A DNA stretch of 64,000 bases from Bacteroidota bacterium. Its GTDB lineage: Bacteria; Bacteroidota; Bacteroidia; AKYH767-A; OLB10. A program made the translations under genes and the position numbers. The notes beneath the pieces are model-generated. The model made no database searches. It was not told the DNA's origin and saw nothing but the letters and a program-made list of their open reading frames with translations. The stretch spans positions 1 to 64,000 of the forward strand of contig JADKFV010000018.1 in assembly GCA_016717325.1 (NCBI GenBank). Direction: 5' to 3'. Positions 18,845 through 28,609 of the stretch are shown here, piece by piece (the first letter of the stretch is position 1; each line of letters starts with the position of its first letter).

Positions 18845-21364
18845 TTATTTTATTAAAAATTTTTTTTCGACAGTGCTGTTTTTCATCACCATTCTAATCA
18901 TATAAATTCCTGATGTTTTATTGAGTACTATAAGCTCAGATAAGACTTGTTTATTTTTTTCAATGTTACGTTTTAAAACTTCATCGCCTTTGTTATCATA
19001 AATAAAAAGATTAACGGTACCTATATACGAAGAAGATAAATAAATTTCGAACTGTCCGTTGTTTGGGCTGGGACGAATATCAAATGAATTATTATTCGCT
19101 TCATTTGTTTTAGTTTCCGTTACTACAAATGAATTGCTCGGGCTGCTGCAACCATTGCTATCTGCTATCAAAACATAATATAAACCCACAATAGTAGGTG
19201 TATAGCACATTTGCGTGGCATTGGGTATGGCCACATTGTTCAAAAACCACTGATAACTTACTGCAGGAGAAGAGCACAACTGTGAATTGGCATAAGTAAT
19301 AACAGGACTTGCAGGGCTTGCAAAAATATTGATAAATTGATTAATGGTAGCGGAATCCTTACCGTACTGATTTGTTGCAACTAATTTTACAGGATAGCTT
19401 CCATAAGCATTGTAATAAATACCTGCGGGGTTTTGCAAAGTTGAATTAACGGGTTGCCCACCGGTGAATGTCCATTGCCAGGAAGTTGGATTGCCGTTAG
19501 ATAAATCAAAAAAATCAACTAATGACTTTTCGCACAAAACAGAATCGCTCGATTGAAAATTTACAACCGGTGCAGCACATTGAATTGATGTTATTACAAT
19601 TGTATCACTGGCTTCGCAATTGTTTATTGATGCCTGTCCCCAATAAACACCGGAACCTGTTACCCAAATTTGAGAATTTGTATTTCCATTGCTCCACAAA
19701 TAATTATTGTTGCCCGGTGGCATTGTCAATAAAATAGAATCGCCAATGCATAGTTGCGTATCCAAACCCAAAGCAACTATTGGAATTGCTAACACAGAAA
19801 TATAAGCAGGGTACAAAAGTGTATCGTTATTTCCATTTGCATCAGTAACAATTAATTGCACATCGAATACACCGGCATTAGGATAGCAAATATTTGTTGG
19901 ATTCATCAAAGTAGAAATTACTGGCAATGCACCGGTGAAAGTCCATTGATAAGAAATAGCAGTTGGCGATATGCCAAAAAAATCGGTGCAGGAATTTGTA
20001 CATATATTGGTGTTGGACGATGCTAATGCATTCGTTTTGGCATTGCATTTATAACAATCGCTGTCTGCAACAAACATCCACATGTCATTATACATATTAA
20101 TATTACCATAACCTTCTGTAGCAAAAAAACGATCCAGCGTGTCGATAAAAGCAATGCTGCCTCCACGCGGTGCCGGTGCGTTTTTATATGCCCCTATACC
20201 TTTCAAACCATATACGGCTAAAGTACCTAACGAACCTGAACTTTTTAAACGTTGCCATTGGTTTTTACCTGTATGATAAATCCATAAATCGCGCACACAA
20301 TTAACCAATGACGAACTATTGTTTACTGCACCAGCAAACAGCCACATATTGTTGCATCGATCGGTAAAACATGCACGCGATTCTTGCCGCGATGAAGGGC
20401 AACCGCTATCACTCAATGCGCAATATGAAGTGTAATTTCCTGTATCATTTTGAACATTGGTTCCGGCAATCCAGGCCCATTCATTGCTTGAAGGAAAATA
20501 TTTCCAAACATCATTGTAAACATATCCATTGGTAAATGATGAATTGCCGCCAAATAAAATAAAGTTGCCCAGTTGGTCTTTCGATTTTGCATGAACCATT
20601 CTTGCTGGCGGAATATTGCCAACAGACGGAATGCCTTTTACACCAAAGTTGCCAATATCATTCGCAAGGCTTGTTCCACTCATCCAGGTCCATTCTTGCG
20701 TTGCAATGGAATATTTCCACAAATCGTTGTAGTTGATATTGCTGCTATTAGCACCACCAAAAAACCAAAGATTATTGGATGAATCGCACCACGAAGCGTT
20801 TGATTCTAAACGCACTCCGGGAGTATTAGCAGGGGAGGGTACACCCTTTGTTCCGAAATTTGCAATACTCTGTACAAGCGTTCCATTCTCCCATGTCCAC
20901 ATTTCTGTGGTTGGATTAAAACTCCATAAGTCGGAATGAAAACCACCACCATAAAGCCAAAAAACTCCGCTTGTGTCAGTCCATGTGATGGCGCATCGTT
21001 TACGTGTTCCGGGTGCATTATTTGCTGAAGCAATTCCTTTTGTTCCCGCAATTTTTATAGAACCAAAATCTTTAATTGCCTGCCATTGATTGGTAAAAGG
21101 ATTATACTTCCACATAACCGTATTGCTGAAAGAAAAATCTTGACCCCCATACATATATAATATTCCATTTTTATCGACCCATGATACCGGTTCGTATAAT
21201 GGTGGTGGTTGGTTTAGTGACGACCAAATGCCGTAACCAACATTTATTGCAGAGGTATTGGGAATAGTATCGCCCGCCATCCAAGCCCATTTGCCGCCAT
21301 TTTGTGCTGCCAGCAAGTTTGAATAAAAAACAATTGCCAATACATAATAAATGAATGGCTTCAT
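18845..21364 (-). CDS. T9SS-sorted kelch/PKD protein C
   Basis: An 839-residue secreted protein, the most diverged of the three paralogues. The signal peptide ends at NLLAAQ. Kelch-like repeats cover ~20-440. There are two PKD-like domains (~455-550, YQWTFTGALPVISTLMNPTN; ~600-690, WQWTFTGGQPVNSTLQNPAG) with an extra Ig-like module between them (LDTQLCIGDSILLTMPPG) that copies A and B lack. A type A sorting domain (IRPSPNNGQFEIYLSS ... SGIYMIRMVMK) ends the chain. The function is presumably surface recognition or adhesion; no enzymatic motif is seen. It follows the WG-repeat gene by 38 bases. Confidence 0.88.
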   Translation of the reverse strand: MKPFIYYVLAIVFYSNLLAAQNGGKWAWMAGDTIPNTSAINVGYGIWSSLNQPPPLYEPVSWVDKNGILYMYGGQDFSFSNTVMWKYNPFTNQWQAIKDFGSIKIAGTKGIASANNAPGTRKRCAITWTDTSGVFWLYGGGFHSDLWSFNPTTEMWTWENGTLVQSIANFGTKGVPSPANTPGVRLESNASWCDSSNNLWFFGGANSSNINYNDLWKYSIATQEWTWMSGTSLANDIGNFGVKGIPSVGNIPPARMVHAKSKDQLGNFILFGGNSSFTNGYVYNDVWKYFPSSNEWAWIAGTNVQNDTGNYTSYCALSDSGCPSSRQESRACFTDRCNNMWLFAGAVNNSSSLVNCVRDLWIYHTGKNQWQRLKSSGSLGTLAVYGLKGIGAYKNAPAPRGGSIAFIDTLDRFFATEGYGNINMYNDMWMFVADSDCYKCNAKTNALASSNTNICTNSCTDFFGISPTAISYQWTFTGALPVISTLMNPTNICYPNAGVFDVQLIVTDANGNNDTLLYPAYISVLAIPIVALGLDTQLCIGDSILLTMPPGNNNYLWSNGNTNSQIWVTGSGVYWGQASINNCEASDTIVITSIQCAAPVVNFQSSDSVLCEKSLVDFFDLSNGNPTSWQWTFTGGQPVNSTLQNPAGIYYNAYGSYPVKLVATNQYGKDSATINQFINIFASPASPVITYANSQLCSSPAVSYQWFLNNVAIPNATQMCYTPTIVGLYYVLIADSNGCSSPSNSFVVTETKTNEANNNSFDIRPSPNNGQFEIYLSSSYIGTVNLFIYDNKGDEVLKRNIEKNKQVLSELIVLNKTSGIYMIRMVMKNSTVEKKFLIK

Positions 21365-21402
21365 AAAGTTTGTGGTTAAAAAGCGGTGAGAAAGAAATAT
21401 GA

Positions 21403-22085
21403 TTAGTCTTTTTCTAACTCATTGTGCTTTGGCATTTCGCGCACTTTTTTGCCTTTATCGTTGATGAAATAATATTCCTTTCCATCGTTGATTAATGCTT
21501 CACCATTGCGAAATACTTGTGCATCAGCATACTTTGGTTGTATTGCAAATTTACCAGTGCGATCGATATAGCCCCATTTTCCATTTTCGGATTGTACAGG
21601 TGCTAAGTTGCCTTCAAAATTATTTGCATTGGTATAAATAAATTCAATAGCAGTTTCGCCTTTAGTATTTATAAAACCCACTTGCCGCCTTTGCTCACAC
21701 GTGCCAGGCCACCTTTGAAATCATCAGCAAAATCGTATATAAATGGAATTACCGTTTCACCTTTCATATTGATGTAACCATGTTTGCCACCTTTCATTAC
21801 GCGGGCAACACCATCATAAAAAATGGAAGCATCATCATATTCAAATGGAATAATTACTTCGCCTTTGGCATCAATAAAGCCACGCTTGCGGCCTTCAAGC
21901 ACCAGTGCATAACCTTCCATAAATTCGCTGCCGGCATAATATTTTGCCGGTACTACTACTGCTCCGGTTTCAATATTTTTGTAACCCACTTTGGCGTTTT
22001 CGTAAAATCGTTGCAATTGAGCATCAGCATTAATACTGGCAAAACACGCTACAACAAAAACTGAAAGAAAGAATTTTGATTTCAT
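21403..22085 (-). CDS. Secreted WG-repeat protein (frameshifted)
   Basis: Two overlapping frames together encode one WG-repeat protein. The first (from 22085) has a signal peptide ending NADAQ and repeats such as GFIDAKGEVIIPFEYDDA and GYINMKGETVIPFIYDFA, then breaks after GGKW. The second continues GFINTKGETAIEFIYTNA. One missing G in the run complementary to 21677-21679 explains the break; with it restored the protein is 227 residues. WG repeats (about 35 residues each) form beta-rich structures; some have been linked to ligand or peptidoglycan-related binding, but the function is usually unknown. It lies first in the probable WG-kelch C-kelch B-kelch A transcript. Confidence 0.82.
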
Positions 22086-22112
22086 TTTTTTTAGGATTTA
22101 AAATTAATTCTC

Positions 22113-22120
22113 CGAAAGTA
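22113..22120 (-). promoter_or_regulatory. Candidate -7 box for the WG-kelch operon
   Basis: Minus-strand TACTTTCG is a one-base variant of TAnnTTTG, 27 bases upstream of the WG gene's ATG. The same variant occurs ahead of gyrA. Confidence 0.25.
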
Positions 22121-22199
22121 GAAATTATCTTTCTAATGCACAACATCATTTTGTTGCCAAATTTCTTTTCTTTTACACCGCACTTACTTTTTACGCAAA

Positions 22200-22712
22200 A
22201 TGAGATCAGAATTAAAATATGGTTTGCTGGCCGGGCTATCGGCAGTAACAATAATTATGTTATGTGAGATTGGTGGATTCAATCAACTATCAAATTTCAA
22301 GATTGGGAATATATGCCGGATGCTAATTCCTTTGCTGCTCATCCCATTTGTGTTTGTAGCTATAAGCAAGAAAAAATATACGGAAAATAATGGCAGCCTC
22401 ACTTTTTTCGAAGGGCTTATGACCGGCCAGGTTGTGGCAATTATTTTCTCTATCATCTTTTCTTTAACTTTCTGGATATTTTTAAAATATATAAATCCCA
22501 TTTTCAAAGAAATAGCTTTGCAATACGAAAATAGTGTGATGATAAAGAGTGGGGTAGATGCTGCAACAATAAAAACGCAACTACAGGCTATAGGAAATAT
22601 TTATAGCGGCACATTTCAAAATCATTTTATGATAGTGTTCACCTATACTGTTTTTGGAACTCTGGTAGCGTTAGTCATTTCATTGTTTATGAAAAGCAGA
22701 GCCAAAAATTAA
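22200..22712 (+). CDS. DUF4199 family membrane protein
   Basis: A 170-residue inner-membrane protein with four predicted transmembrane helices (~7-28, ~40-57, ~77-97, ~143-163). It matches the pattern of DUF4199 proteins, which are widespread in Bacteroidota and of unknown function: N-terminal LKYGLLAGL, then FFEGLMTGQVVAIIFSIIFSL and a C-terminal helix. The ATG at 22200 directly precedes the first helix. The LOG gene follows after 14 bases. Confidence 0.82.
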   Translation: MRSELKYGLLAGLSAVTIIMLCEIGGFNQLSNFKIGNICRMLIPLLLIPFVFVAISKKKYTENNGSLTFFEGLMTGQVVAIIFSIIFSLTFWIFLKYINPIFKEIALQYENSVMIKSGVDAATIKTQLQAIGNIYSGTFQNHFMIVFTYTVFGTLVALVISLFMKSRAKN

Positions 22713-22726
22713 GCACGCAATTCAAC

Positions 22727-23290
22727 ATGGAAAATTTTAAATCGGTTACAGTTTTTTGTGCATCATCGGTGCCGACAAACCAATCGTATAGCGACCTGGC
22801 AAAGGAAGTAGGGAAATACCTTGCTAACAACAATATCACTTTGGTTTATGGTGGCGGAAACCGCGGACTGATGGGTGATGTGGCTAATGCATGTATGAAT
22901 GATAATGGAAAAGTAATAGGAATAATTCCTCACTTTTTGGCAGCAAGAGAATATGCGCATACTGGTATTACAGAGTTAATTTTTACTGATGATATGGAGC
23001 AGCGTAAAAAACTGTTGTTTCAAAAAAGTGAAGCCATTTTAGTGTTACCCGGAGGCATGGGCACTATGGATGAATTGTTTGAAGCCATTACCAATGTGCA
23101 GTTGAAATTAATAAAGCACAAAGTAATTTTATTCAATCACGAGGGGTTTTATGATTCGTTGCTTGTGATGTTGCAGCAAATGCAGCAAAACAACTTTGTA
23201 GCTCAATCTACAATCGATAAGATAATTGTTGTTATAAATATGGAAGAGTGCATTGCCTCATTAATAAATAAAGAAATTGAAAATGACTGA
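22727..23290 (+). CDS. LOG family protein (TIGR00730 Rossmann fold)
   Basis: A 187-residue LOG-type enzyme. The motif PGGMGTMDELFEA (PGGxGTxxE) at ~107-119 is the catalytic and nucleotide-binding signature of cytokinin riboside 5'-monophosphate phosphoribohydrolases. The N-terminal VTVFCASS and the segment VYGGGNRGLMGDVANA complete the Rossmann core. In bacteria the reaction is likely hydrolysis of N6-modified or plain nucleoside 5'-monophosphates to base plus ribose 5-phosphate; the physiological substrate is uncertain. The length is standard. It lies directly after the DUF4199 gene. Confidence 0.93.
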   Translation: MENFKSVTVFCASSVPTNQSYSDLAKEVGKYLANNNITLVYGGGNRGLMGDVANACMNDNGKVIGIIPHFLAAREYAHTGITELIFTDDMEQRKKLLFQKSEAILVLPGGMGTMDELFEAITNVQLKLIKHKVILFNHEGFYDSLLVMLQQMQQNNFVAQSTIDKIIVVINMEECIASLINKEIEND

Positions 23291-23348
23291 GTTGATGTCA
23301 TTGGGAAAATCAACATTCAAAAAAAGAGTTGACTCCAAAAAGTTATTC

Positions 23349-23445
23349 TTGCCACAAAAACACGAAAGCACAAAATTTCACTAAGTCGTAAACAAATCAT
23401 TTATATTGTTTTGTGGGATTTCGTGTTTTGGTGAATTAGTGGCAA
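23349..23445. repeat. Large imperfect inverted repeat
   Basis: TTGCCACAAAAACACGAAAG (23349-23368) is mirrored by the complement of TTTCGTGTTTTGGTGAATTA plus GTGGCAA (23419-23445). The inner parts also pair (GCACAAAA with TTTTGTGG). The structure lies between convergent genes and may terminate both transcripts. It looks like a genome-scattered palindromic repeat, not a dedicated terminator, because no U-tract follows. Confidence 0.6.
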
Positions 23446-23497
23446 TTAATCCTTTGTAGACTTTTCAGAGGAGACTTAAAAAAGAAAATACAAAAAA

Positions 23498-23941
23498 TCA
23501 ATCCAAATCGTTCATGCTTTTTGCTAAATCCAGGTTGTCGAAATACAATTGCATGGGAATAAAATAATTTGTTTGCCATTCACGGGCAATCATTTCGAAA
23601 CATTGTGCCGGCACACCATAATGATTAAGATATACATAACACCCATTTTCGTGCTGTTCAATGCTAATGTCGAGAATAGAAAAATGCTGTTGCGGAAAAT
23701 CGCGATGTGACCATGCCTGCACAATCCGATTATTTTGATTGAGCATAACATTCAATCCAAAATTTAAATTATTGCAATAAGAAAAACTTCCGCCAATTTT
23801 ATCATCGACCGAGGCTTTCATTTCATTAATCTGGCTAAACAATTCGCCATTCATCCAAACATTGTAAACCTGCGATGGGGCAGCATTGAAAAACTCCAGT
23901 TGATAAATATTTTTTGTGTCGAGCGAAGTTTTACTTTCCAT
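23498..23941 (-). CDS. SRPBCC (START/AHSA1-like) domain protein
   Basis: A 147-residue single-domain protein with the helix-grip fold pattern of AHSA1-type SRPBCC proteins: QLEFFNAAPSQVYNVWMN at the start, DDKIGGSFSYCNNLNFGLNVMLNQNNRIVQAWSHRDFP in the middle, and a C-terminal helix beginning EMIAREWQTNYF. These proteins bind hydrophobic ligands or partner proteins; the ligand is unknown. No signal peptide, so cytoplasmic. It ends the carB-ompH-SRPBCC group on the minus strand, 11 bases after ompH. Confidence 0.85.
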   Translation of the reverse strand: MESKTSLDTKNIYQLEFFNAAPSQVYNVWMNGELFSQINEMKASVDDKIGGSFSYCNNLNFGLNVMLNQNNRIVQAWSHRDFPQQHFSILDISIEQHENGCYVYLNHYGVPAQCFEMIAREWQTNYFIPMQLYFDNLDLAKSMNDLD

Positions 23942-23952
23942 TATTACAAAAA

Positions 23953-24522
23953 TTATTTTTGCGAATTCAAACCACGAAGTACTTCTTCGGTAATGTCAAA
24001 AGTGCTATCGGCATAATGAATAAGTGAACCCGGCTGGTATCCCAATATATATGTATAACCTTTTTCGATGCTATACTTCGAAATGAAATCATTGATTTTA
24101 GTCTGAATGGAATCGGTAAGTTTTTTTTCTTTATCGCCAAGCTGATCCAATAATTGATTGCGCATTTCTACCAGGCCCTGCTGCACTTTTGTAAGTTGCT
24201 CTTCGCGTTGCATACGTTCCTGATCTGTCATACTCACTGCATCTTTTTGATATTTCATTACCTCTTTTTCCAAACCGGAAGCACGTTGTTTCAAAAACCC
24301 ATCAATACTGTCTTTTTCTTCTTCGAATGCCTTATTGATGTTTTTAAATAGTGTGTAGTTATCGTAAAGTGAATCGTTATTAACGTATACAATTTTAATT
24401 CCCGAACTGTTTACCGGAATTGCTTTGCTCACATCTTTCGATGCCGGATCATAAACTTTGTAAAACAAAAATGCCACCGCAGCAGCAAGTATTAAATTAA
24501 GAACAAGAGAAATGTTTTTCAT
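23953..24522 (-). CDS. OmpH/Skp-family periplasmic protein
   Basis: A 189-residue protein with an N-terminal membrane anchor or signal (~5-24). The mature part starts IKIVYVNNDSLYDNY, the typical OmpH opening strand. A long charged coiled coil follows (~60-150, FEEEKDSIDGFLKQRASGL to EKKLTDSIQTKI), then the C-terminal strand GYTYILGYQPGSLIHYADSTFDITEEVLRGLN. Skp-like proteins trimerise with tentacle-like coiled coils and chaperone outer-membrane proteins. No lipobox or typical SPI cleavage site is obvious, so it may stay anchored. It lies 38 bases after carB. Confidence 0.9.
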   Translation of the reverse strand: MKNISLVLNLILAAAVAFLFYKVYDPASKDVSKAIPVNSSGIKIVYVNNDSLYDNYTLFKNINKAFEEEKDSIDGFLKQRASGLEKEVMKYQKDAVSMTDQERMQREEQLTKVQQGLVEMRNQLLDQLGDKEKKLTDSIQTKINDFISKYSIEKGYTYILGYQPGSLIHYADSTFDITEEVLRGLNSQK

Positions 24523-24560
24523 AAAAAATTGATTAACTATAACTATATACGTAAAAGAAA

Positions 24561-27378
24561 TTATTTGCTGAGGTACAGGTTGCGTTCGCCATAAATGGTT
24601 GTAAAGAACTCATCGTTCAAATCATCGATAAAATAAATGGCCTCGCCTGTCGATTTCATTTCGGGACCAAGTTCTTTATTTACATCCAAAAATTTATTGA
24701 AACTAAACACAGGGATTTTTATAGCGTATCCTTTCAACTGAGGATTAAAGGTAAAGTCGCTCAATTTATTATGCCCTAACATTAATTTTGTTGCATAGTT
24801 CACGTAAGGTTCGTTGTAGGCTTTTGCTATAAATGGAACGGTGCGCGATGCGCGTGGGTTGGCTTCAATAACATAAACTACTTCGTTCTTTATGGCAAAC
24901 TGAATATTGATTAAACCGATTACATTCATGGCCTTGGCAATACGCGTAGTAATAGTTTGTATTTGCTCGATAACATTTTTACTAAGATCGAAAGGAGGCA
25001 ATACGGCATTACTATCACCACTGTGTATGCCTGCCGGTTCAATGTGTTCCATTATACCTATGATGTAACTATTTTCGCCATCGCAAATTGCATCGGCTTC
25101 GGCTTCAATTGCTTTTTCAAGAAAGTGATCGAGCAATACTTTGTTACCAGGAATATCATTTAAAATATTTACAACATGCTGTTCAAGTTCTTGTTCGTTG
25201 ATAACGATTTTCATTCCCTGTCCGCCTAACACATAAGAGGGACGCACCAATAAAGGGAAACCCAATTCGCGCGATAATTGAACTGCCTGATCGGCATCTT
25301 CAATCACACCAAATTTTGGGTAAGGAATATTTAAATCTTTTAGCAATGTTGAAAAACTGCCACGGTCTTCGGCAAGGTCGAGCGACTTATAACTTGTGCC
25401 TATTATTTTTATTCCATAGCGATCCAATTTCTCCGAAAGTTTCAACGCAGTTTGTCCTCCAAGTTGAACTATTACTCCTTCGGGTTTTTCGTGCAGAATT
25501 ATATCATAAATGTGTTCCCAAAATACCGGCTCGAAATAGAGTTTATCACTTATATCAAAATCGGTAGAAACTGTTTCGGGATTACAATTTATCATGATGG
25601 TTTCGTAAACCACATTCTTTGGCTGCCAATACCCCGTGCACACAACTGTAGTCAAATTCAATCCCTTGTCCAATTCGGTTAGGTCCCGAGCCCAACACAA
25701 TTACTTTCTTGTTGGTTGAACTAATGCTTTCGTTTTCGCTATCGAATGTTGAGTAATAATAGGGAGTCTTTGCTTCAAACTCTGCAGCACAGGTATCAAC
25801 TAATTTCCAAACACGTTTTATTTCTAAATCTTGTCGTTTGTTAAACACCTTACTTTCGAGGCAACCTAGTAAATGGGCAATTTGGCGATCGGCATAACCT
25901 TTTACCTTAGCATCACTCAAAACATGGCGAGGAATATTTTCGATGGTGTATTTTTTTAATTCCGATTCGAAAATAATAAGGTCTTCTATTTGCTTCAAAA
26001 ACCAGATATCAATTTTTGTGAGCTTACAAATGGTGGTAACAGGAATGCCCATTTTCAAAGCATCGTATATATGGAACAGCCGGTTCCAACTTGGATTTGC
26101 TAAACTGTCGAGCAAGAATTTTTGATCGGTGCTTTCACGGCCATCAGCACCAAGTCCATTACGTTTAATTTCGAGCGATTGTGCTGCCTTTTGCAATGCT
26201 TCCTGAAAACTTCTGCCTATACCCATTGCTTCGCCCACTGATTTCATTTGTAATCCAAGATGACGATCGGCACCTTTAAATTTATCGAAATTCCAACGTG
26301 GTATTTTTACAATAACGTAATCTATTGATGGTTCGAAAAATGCTGAAGTGCTTTTAGTTACCTGATTTTGCAATTCATCGAGATTGTATCCTATAGCCAG
26401 CTTGGCTGCAATTTTTGCAATGGGGTAACCGGTAGCTTTAGATGCCAATGCCGATGATCGTGAAACACGTGGATTAATTTCAATAACTATTATTTCTTCT
26501 TCGTTATTGGGGTTGAGCGAAAATTGTATGTTACATCCTCCGGCAAAATGCCCTATGCCATTCATGCATTTGATAGCAAGATCGCGCATACGTTGGTATA
26601 CAGTATCGGGCAGTGTCATGGCGGGTGCTACAGTTATGCTATCGCCAGTGTGTATACCCATGGGATCGAAATTTTCGATAGAACAAATGATGATAACATT
26701 ACCAGCATTATCGCGCAACAATTCCAATTCAAATTCTTTCCAACCACTAATGCTTTGTTCCACTAATACTTCGTGACTTGGCGATGCATGCAATCCTCTG
26801 GTAAGTGCCGTTTCGAAATCTTTGGCTTCGTTTACAAAACCACCACCGGTGCCACCGAGTGTAAATGATGGACGAATAACCAATGGGAATCCAATTTCCT
26901 GTGCAATTTCTTTTCCTTCAAGAAACGAAGTTGCTGCGCGTCCTTTGCAAACATTGGCGCCTAGTTTCAACATTCGCAATCGAAACAACTCGCGGTCCTC
27001 TGTTGTATTTATTGCATCAACATTTACACCTATCATTTTTACACCATACTTCTGCCACACACCGGCTTTATCACAATCAATAGCAAGGTTGAGGGCAGTT
27101 TGTCCGCCCATAGTCGGCAACACTGCATCAATTTTATGCTTCTCCAAAATTTCGATAATGGATTTTCGTGTAAGTGGTTTCAGATAAATATTATCTGCTG
27201 TAACCTTATCGGTCATGATGGTTGCCGGATTCGAATTGATGAGTGTAACCTCTATGCCTTCATCTTTCAAAGAACGCGATGCCTGTGAACCGGCATAATC
27301 AAATTCGCATGCCTGACCAATTATGATTGGTCCGCTTCCAATAATTAAAACTGACTTAATGCTTTTATCTCTTGGCAT
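24561..27378 (-). CDS. carB: Carbamoyl-phosphate synthase large subunit (frameshifted)
   Basis: CarB makes carbamoyl phosphate from bicarbonate, ammonia (delivered by CarA from glutamine) and two ATP, feeding pyrimidine and arginine synthesis. The N-terminal half (from 27378) has IGSGPIIIGQACEFDYAG, the first ATP-grasp and the oligomerisation region. The second half has VIVLGSGPNRIGQGIEFDY, YETIMINCNPETVSTDFD and the second ATP-grasp. The frame breaks between AAKECG and YETIMINCN. One extra A in the plus-strand run 25607-25609 explains it, and removing it gives a 938-residue protein. It ends soon after the second ATP-grasp, without the extra C-terminal allosteric domain of the ~1070-residue enzymes; shorter CarB proteins are known. 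A broken carB would cause arginine and pyrimidine auxotrophy, so a sequence error is the simplest reading. Confidence 0.93.
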
Positions 27379-27505
27379 ATAGCAACTACTACTTTTTAGT
27401 TTTTAACAATATCAACGTTCATAAATAAAACCTTTGATTATCAATGATTAACGAACACATTTCGAAAGTTGGCCAAATTTTTAATTTAGTTTACTAACAA
27501 TTGTT

Positions 27506-27513
27506 TACTTTTG
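27506..27513 (+). promoter_or_regulatory. Candidate -7 box for the alpha/beta hydrolase
   Basis: TACTTTTG fits TAnnTTTG exactly. It lies in the divergent gap between carB and the hydrolase, about 112 bases before the hydrolase ATG. No convincing -33 element is seen. Confidence 0.3.
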
Positions 27514-27625
27514 ATTTCCTCAATATTAAAACGATGTATTGAAATAATCGATTCGATAACCACTACTAGGTTTCAATAAATCGTGGCGAAAGTAATTCTT
27601 TTTGCAAAGTTTTATTTTAATTATT

Positions 27626-28487
27626 ATGAACAAAAACGAAGGATATATACGGCATTTAGGCTATAATTTATTTTATAGAAAATATGGTACGGGCGAAAAT
27701 ATTTTGCTCGCGTTTCATGGCTTCGACCAAACCAGCGAACACATGCAGGCATTATCGTTTGCCGTGGATGGTAACTATACTGTTTATGCATTTGATATTT
27801 TTTTTCATGGCAATAGTTATATCGATGAAGAAGTAGAAGATCCTGTTCTTACTAATTCTGTTTTTGCTGATATGATGCAATTTTTTTCTCGACAGGTTTC
27901 ACATTAAAAAAGCATCGTTACTCGGTTATTCATTAGGTGGAAAAATTTCTATGGCTTTGGTAGAAGTGATGCCATATAAATTCGAAAATATTTTTCTCTT
28001 AGCCAGTGATGGATTTAACCGCAGTTTTTGGAATAGCTTCGTAGCACGGTCCGCAGTGGGGCAATACATTTTCGAAAAAGTAATTCGTCATCCGGAATTT
28101 TTCGTAAAAATTTCGGGCATTATGCAAAAGATGAAAATTTTACCTGCAAAAATGCATGCGTTTTTGTTGCTACAACTTGAGTCGGAAGCAAAGCGCAAGA
28201 AAGTTTACGATGTTTTACTTTTATTCAGGGAGTTACGCCCCGATTTGAATCGCCTTCGCAAAACTGTAAAACGTTACGATTTAAATTTGCAAATAATTGT
28301 TGGCAAAAATGATGATGTGGTATTGCCGCAACCTGCTATTGATTACATGAAAAAAATTGATGAAGCTAAATTGCATATTCTCGATTGCGGGCACAATCTT
28401 TTATTGGAGAGTGATAAAATTGGAAGCATTGTTAGAAACAATTCTTTTCACACCGTATCGTGGGAAATGAAACACACGAGCAAATAA
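27626..28487 (+). CDS. Alpha/beta hydrolase (frameshifted)
   Basis: Two frames join into one alpha/beta-hydrolase of 286 residues. The first part (MNKNEGYIRHLGYNLFYRKYG ... ILLAFHGFDQTSEHM ... VYAFDIFFHGNS) gives the first strands and the oxyanion region HGF. It runs into a stop after MMQFFSRQVSH. Dropping one T from the seven-T run at 27881-27887 instead yields FFLDRFHIKKASLLGYSLGGK, in which GYSLGG is the nucleophile elbow. The later IIVGKNDDVVLP carries the catalytic Asp region and LDCGHNLL the His. All three catalytic positions are thus present only in the corrected reading. The substrate is unknown. The ATG at 27626 is preferred over a start 8 codons upstream. It is divergent from carB. 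Confidence 0.85.
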
Positions 28488-28609
28488 GTTTTCCATTCTT
28501 ATTTTTAGGCACTTACCCAAAGCAACTCCATGTTGAATTGTTTTTCATCAGTTAATTCACACCGGTGTAAAAGTATTAATCAGAGTCTAAAATTATTTAC
28601 AACAAAAAT

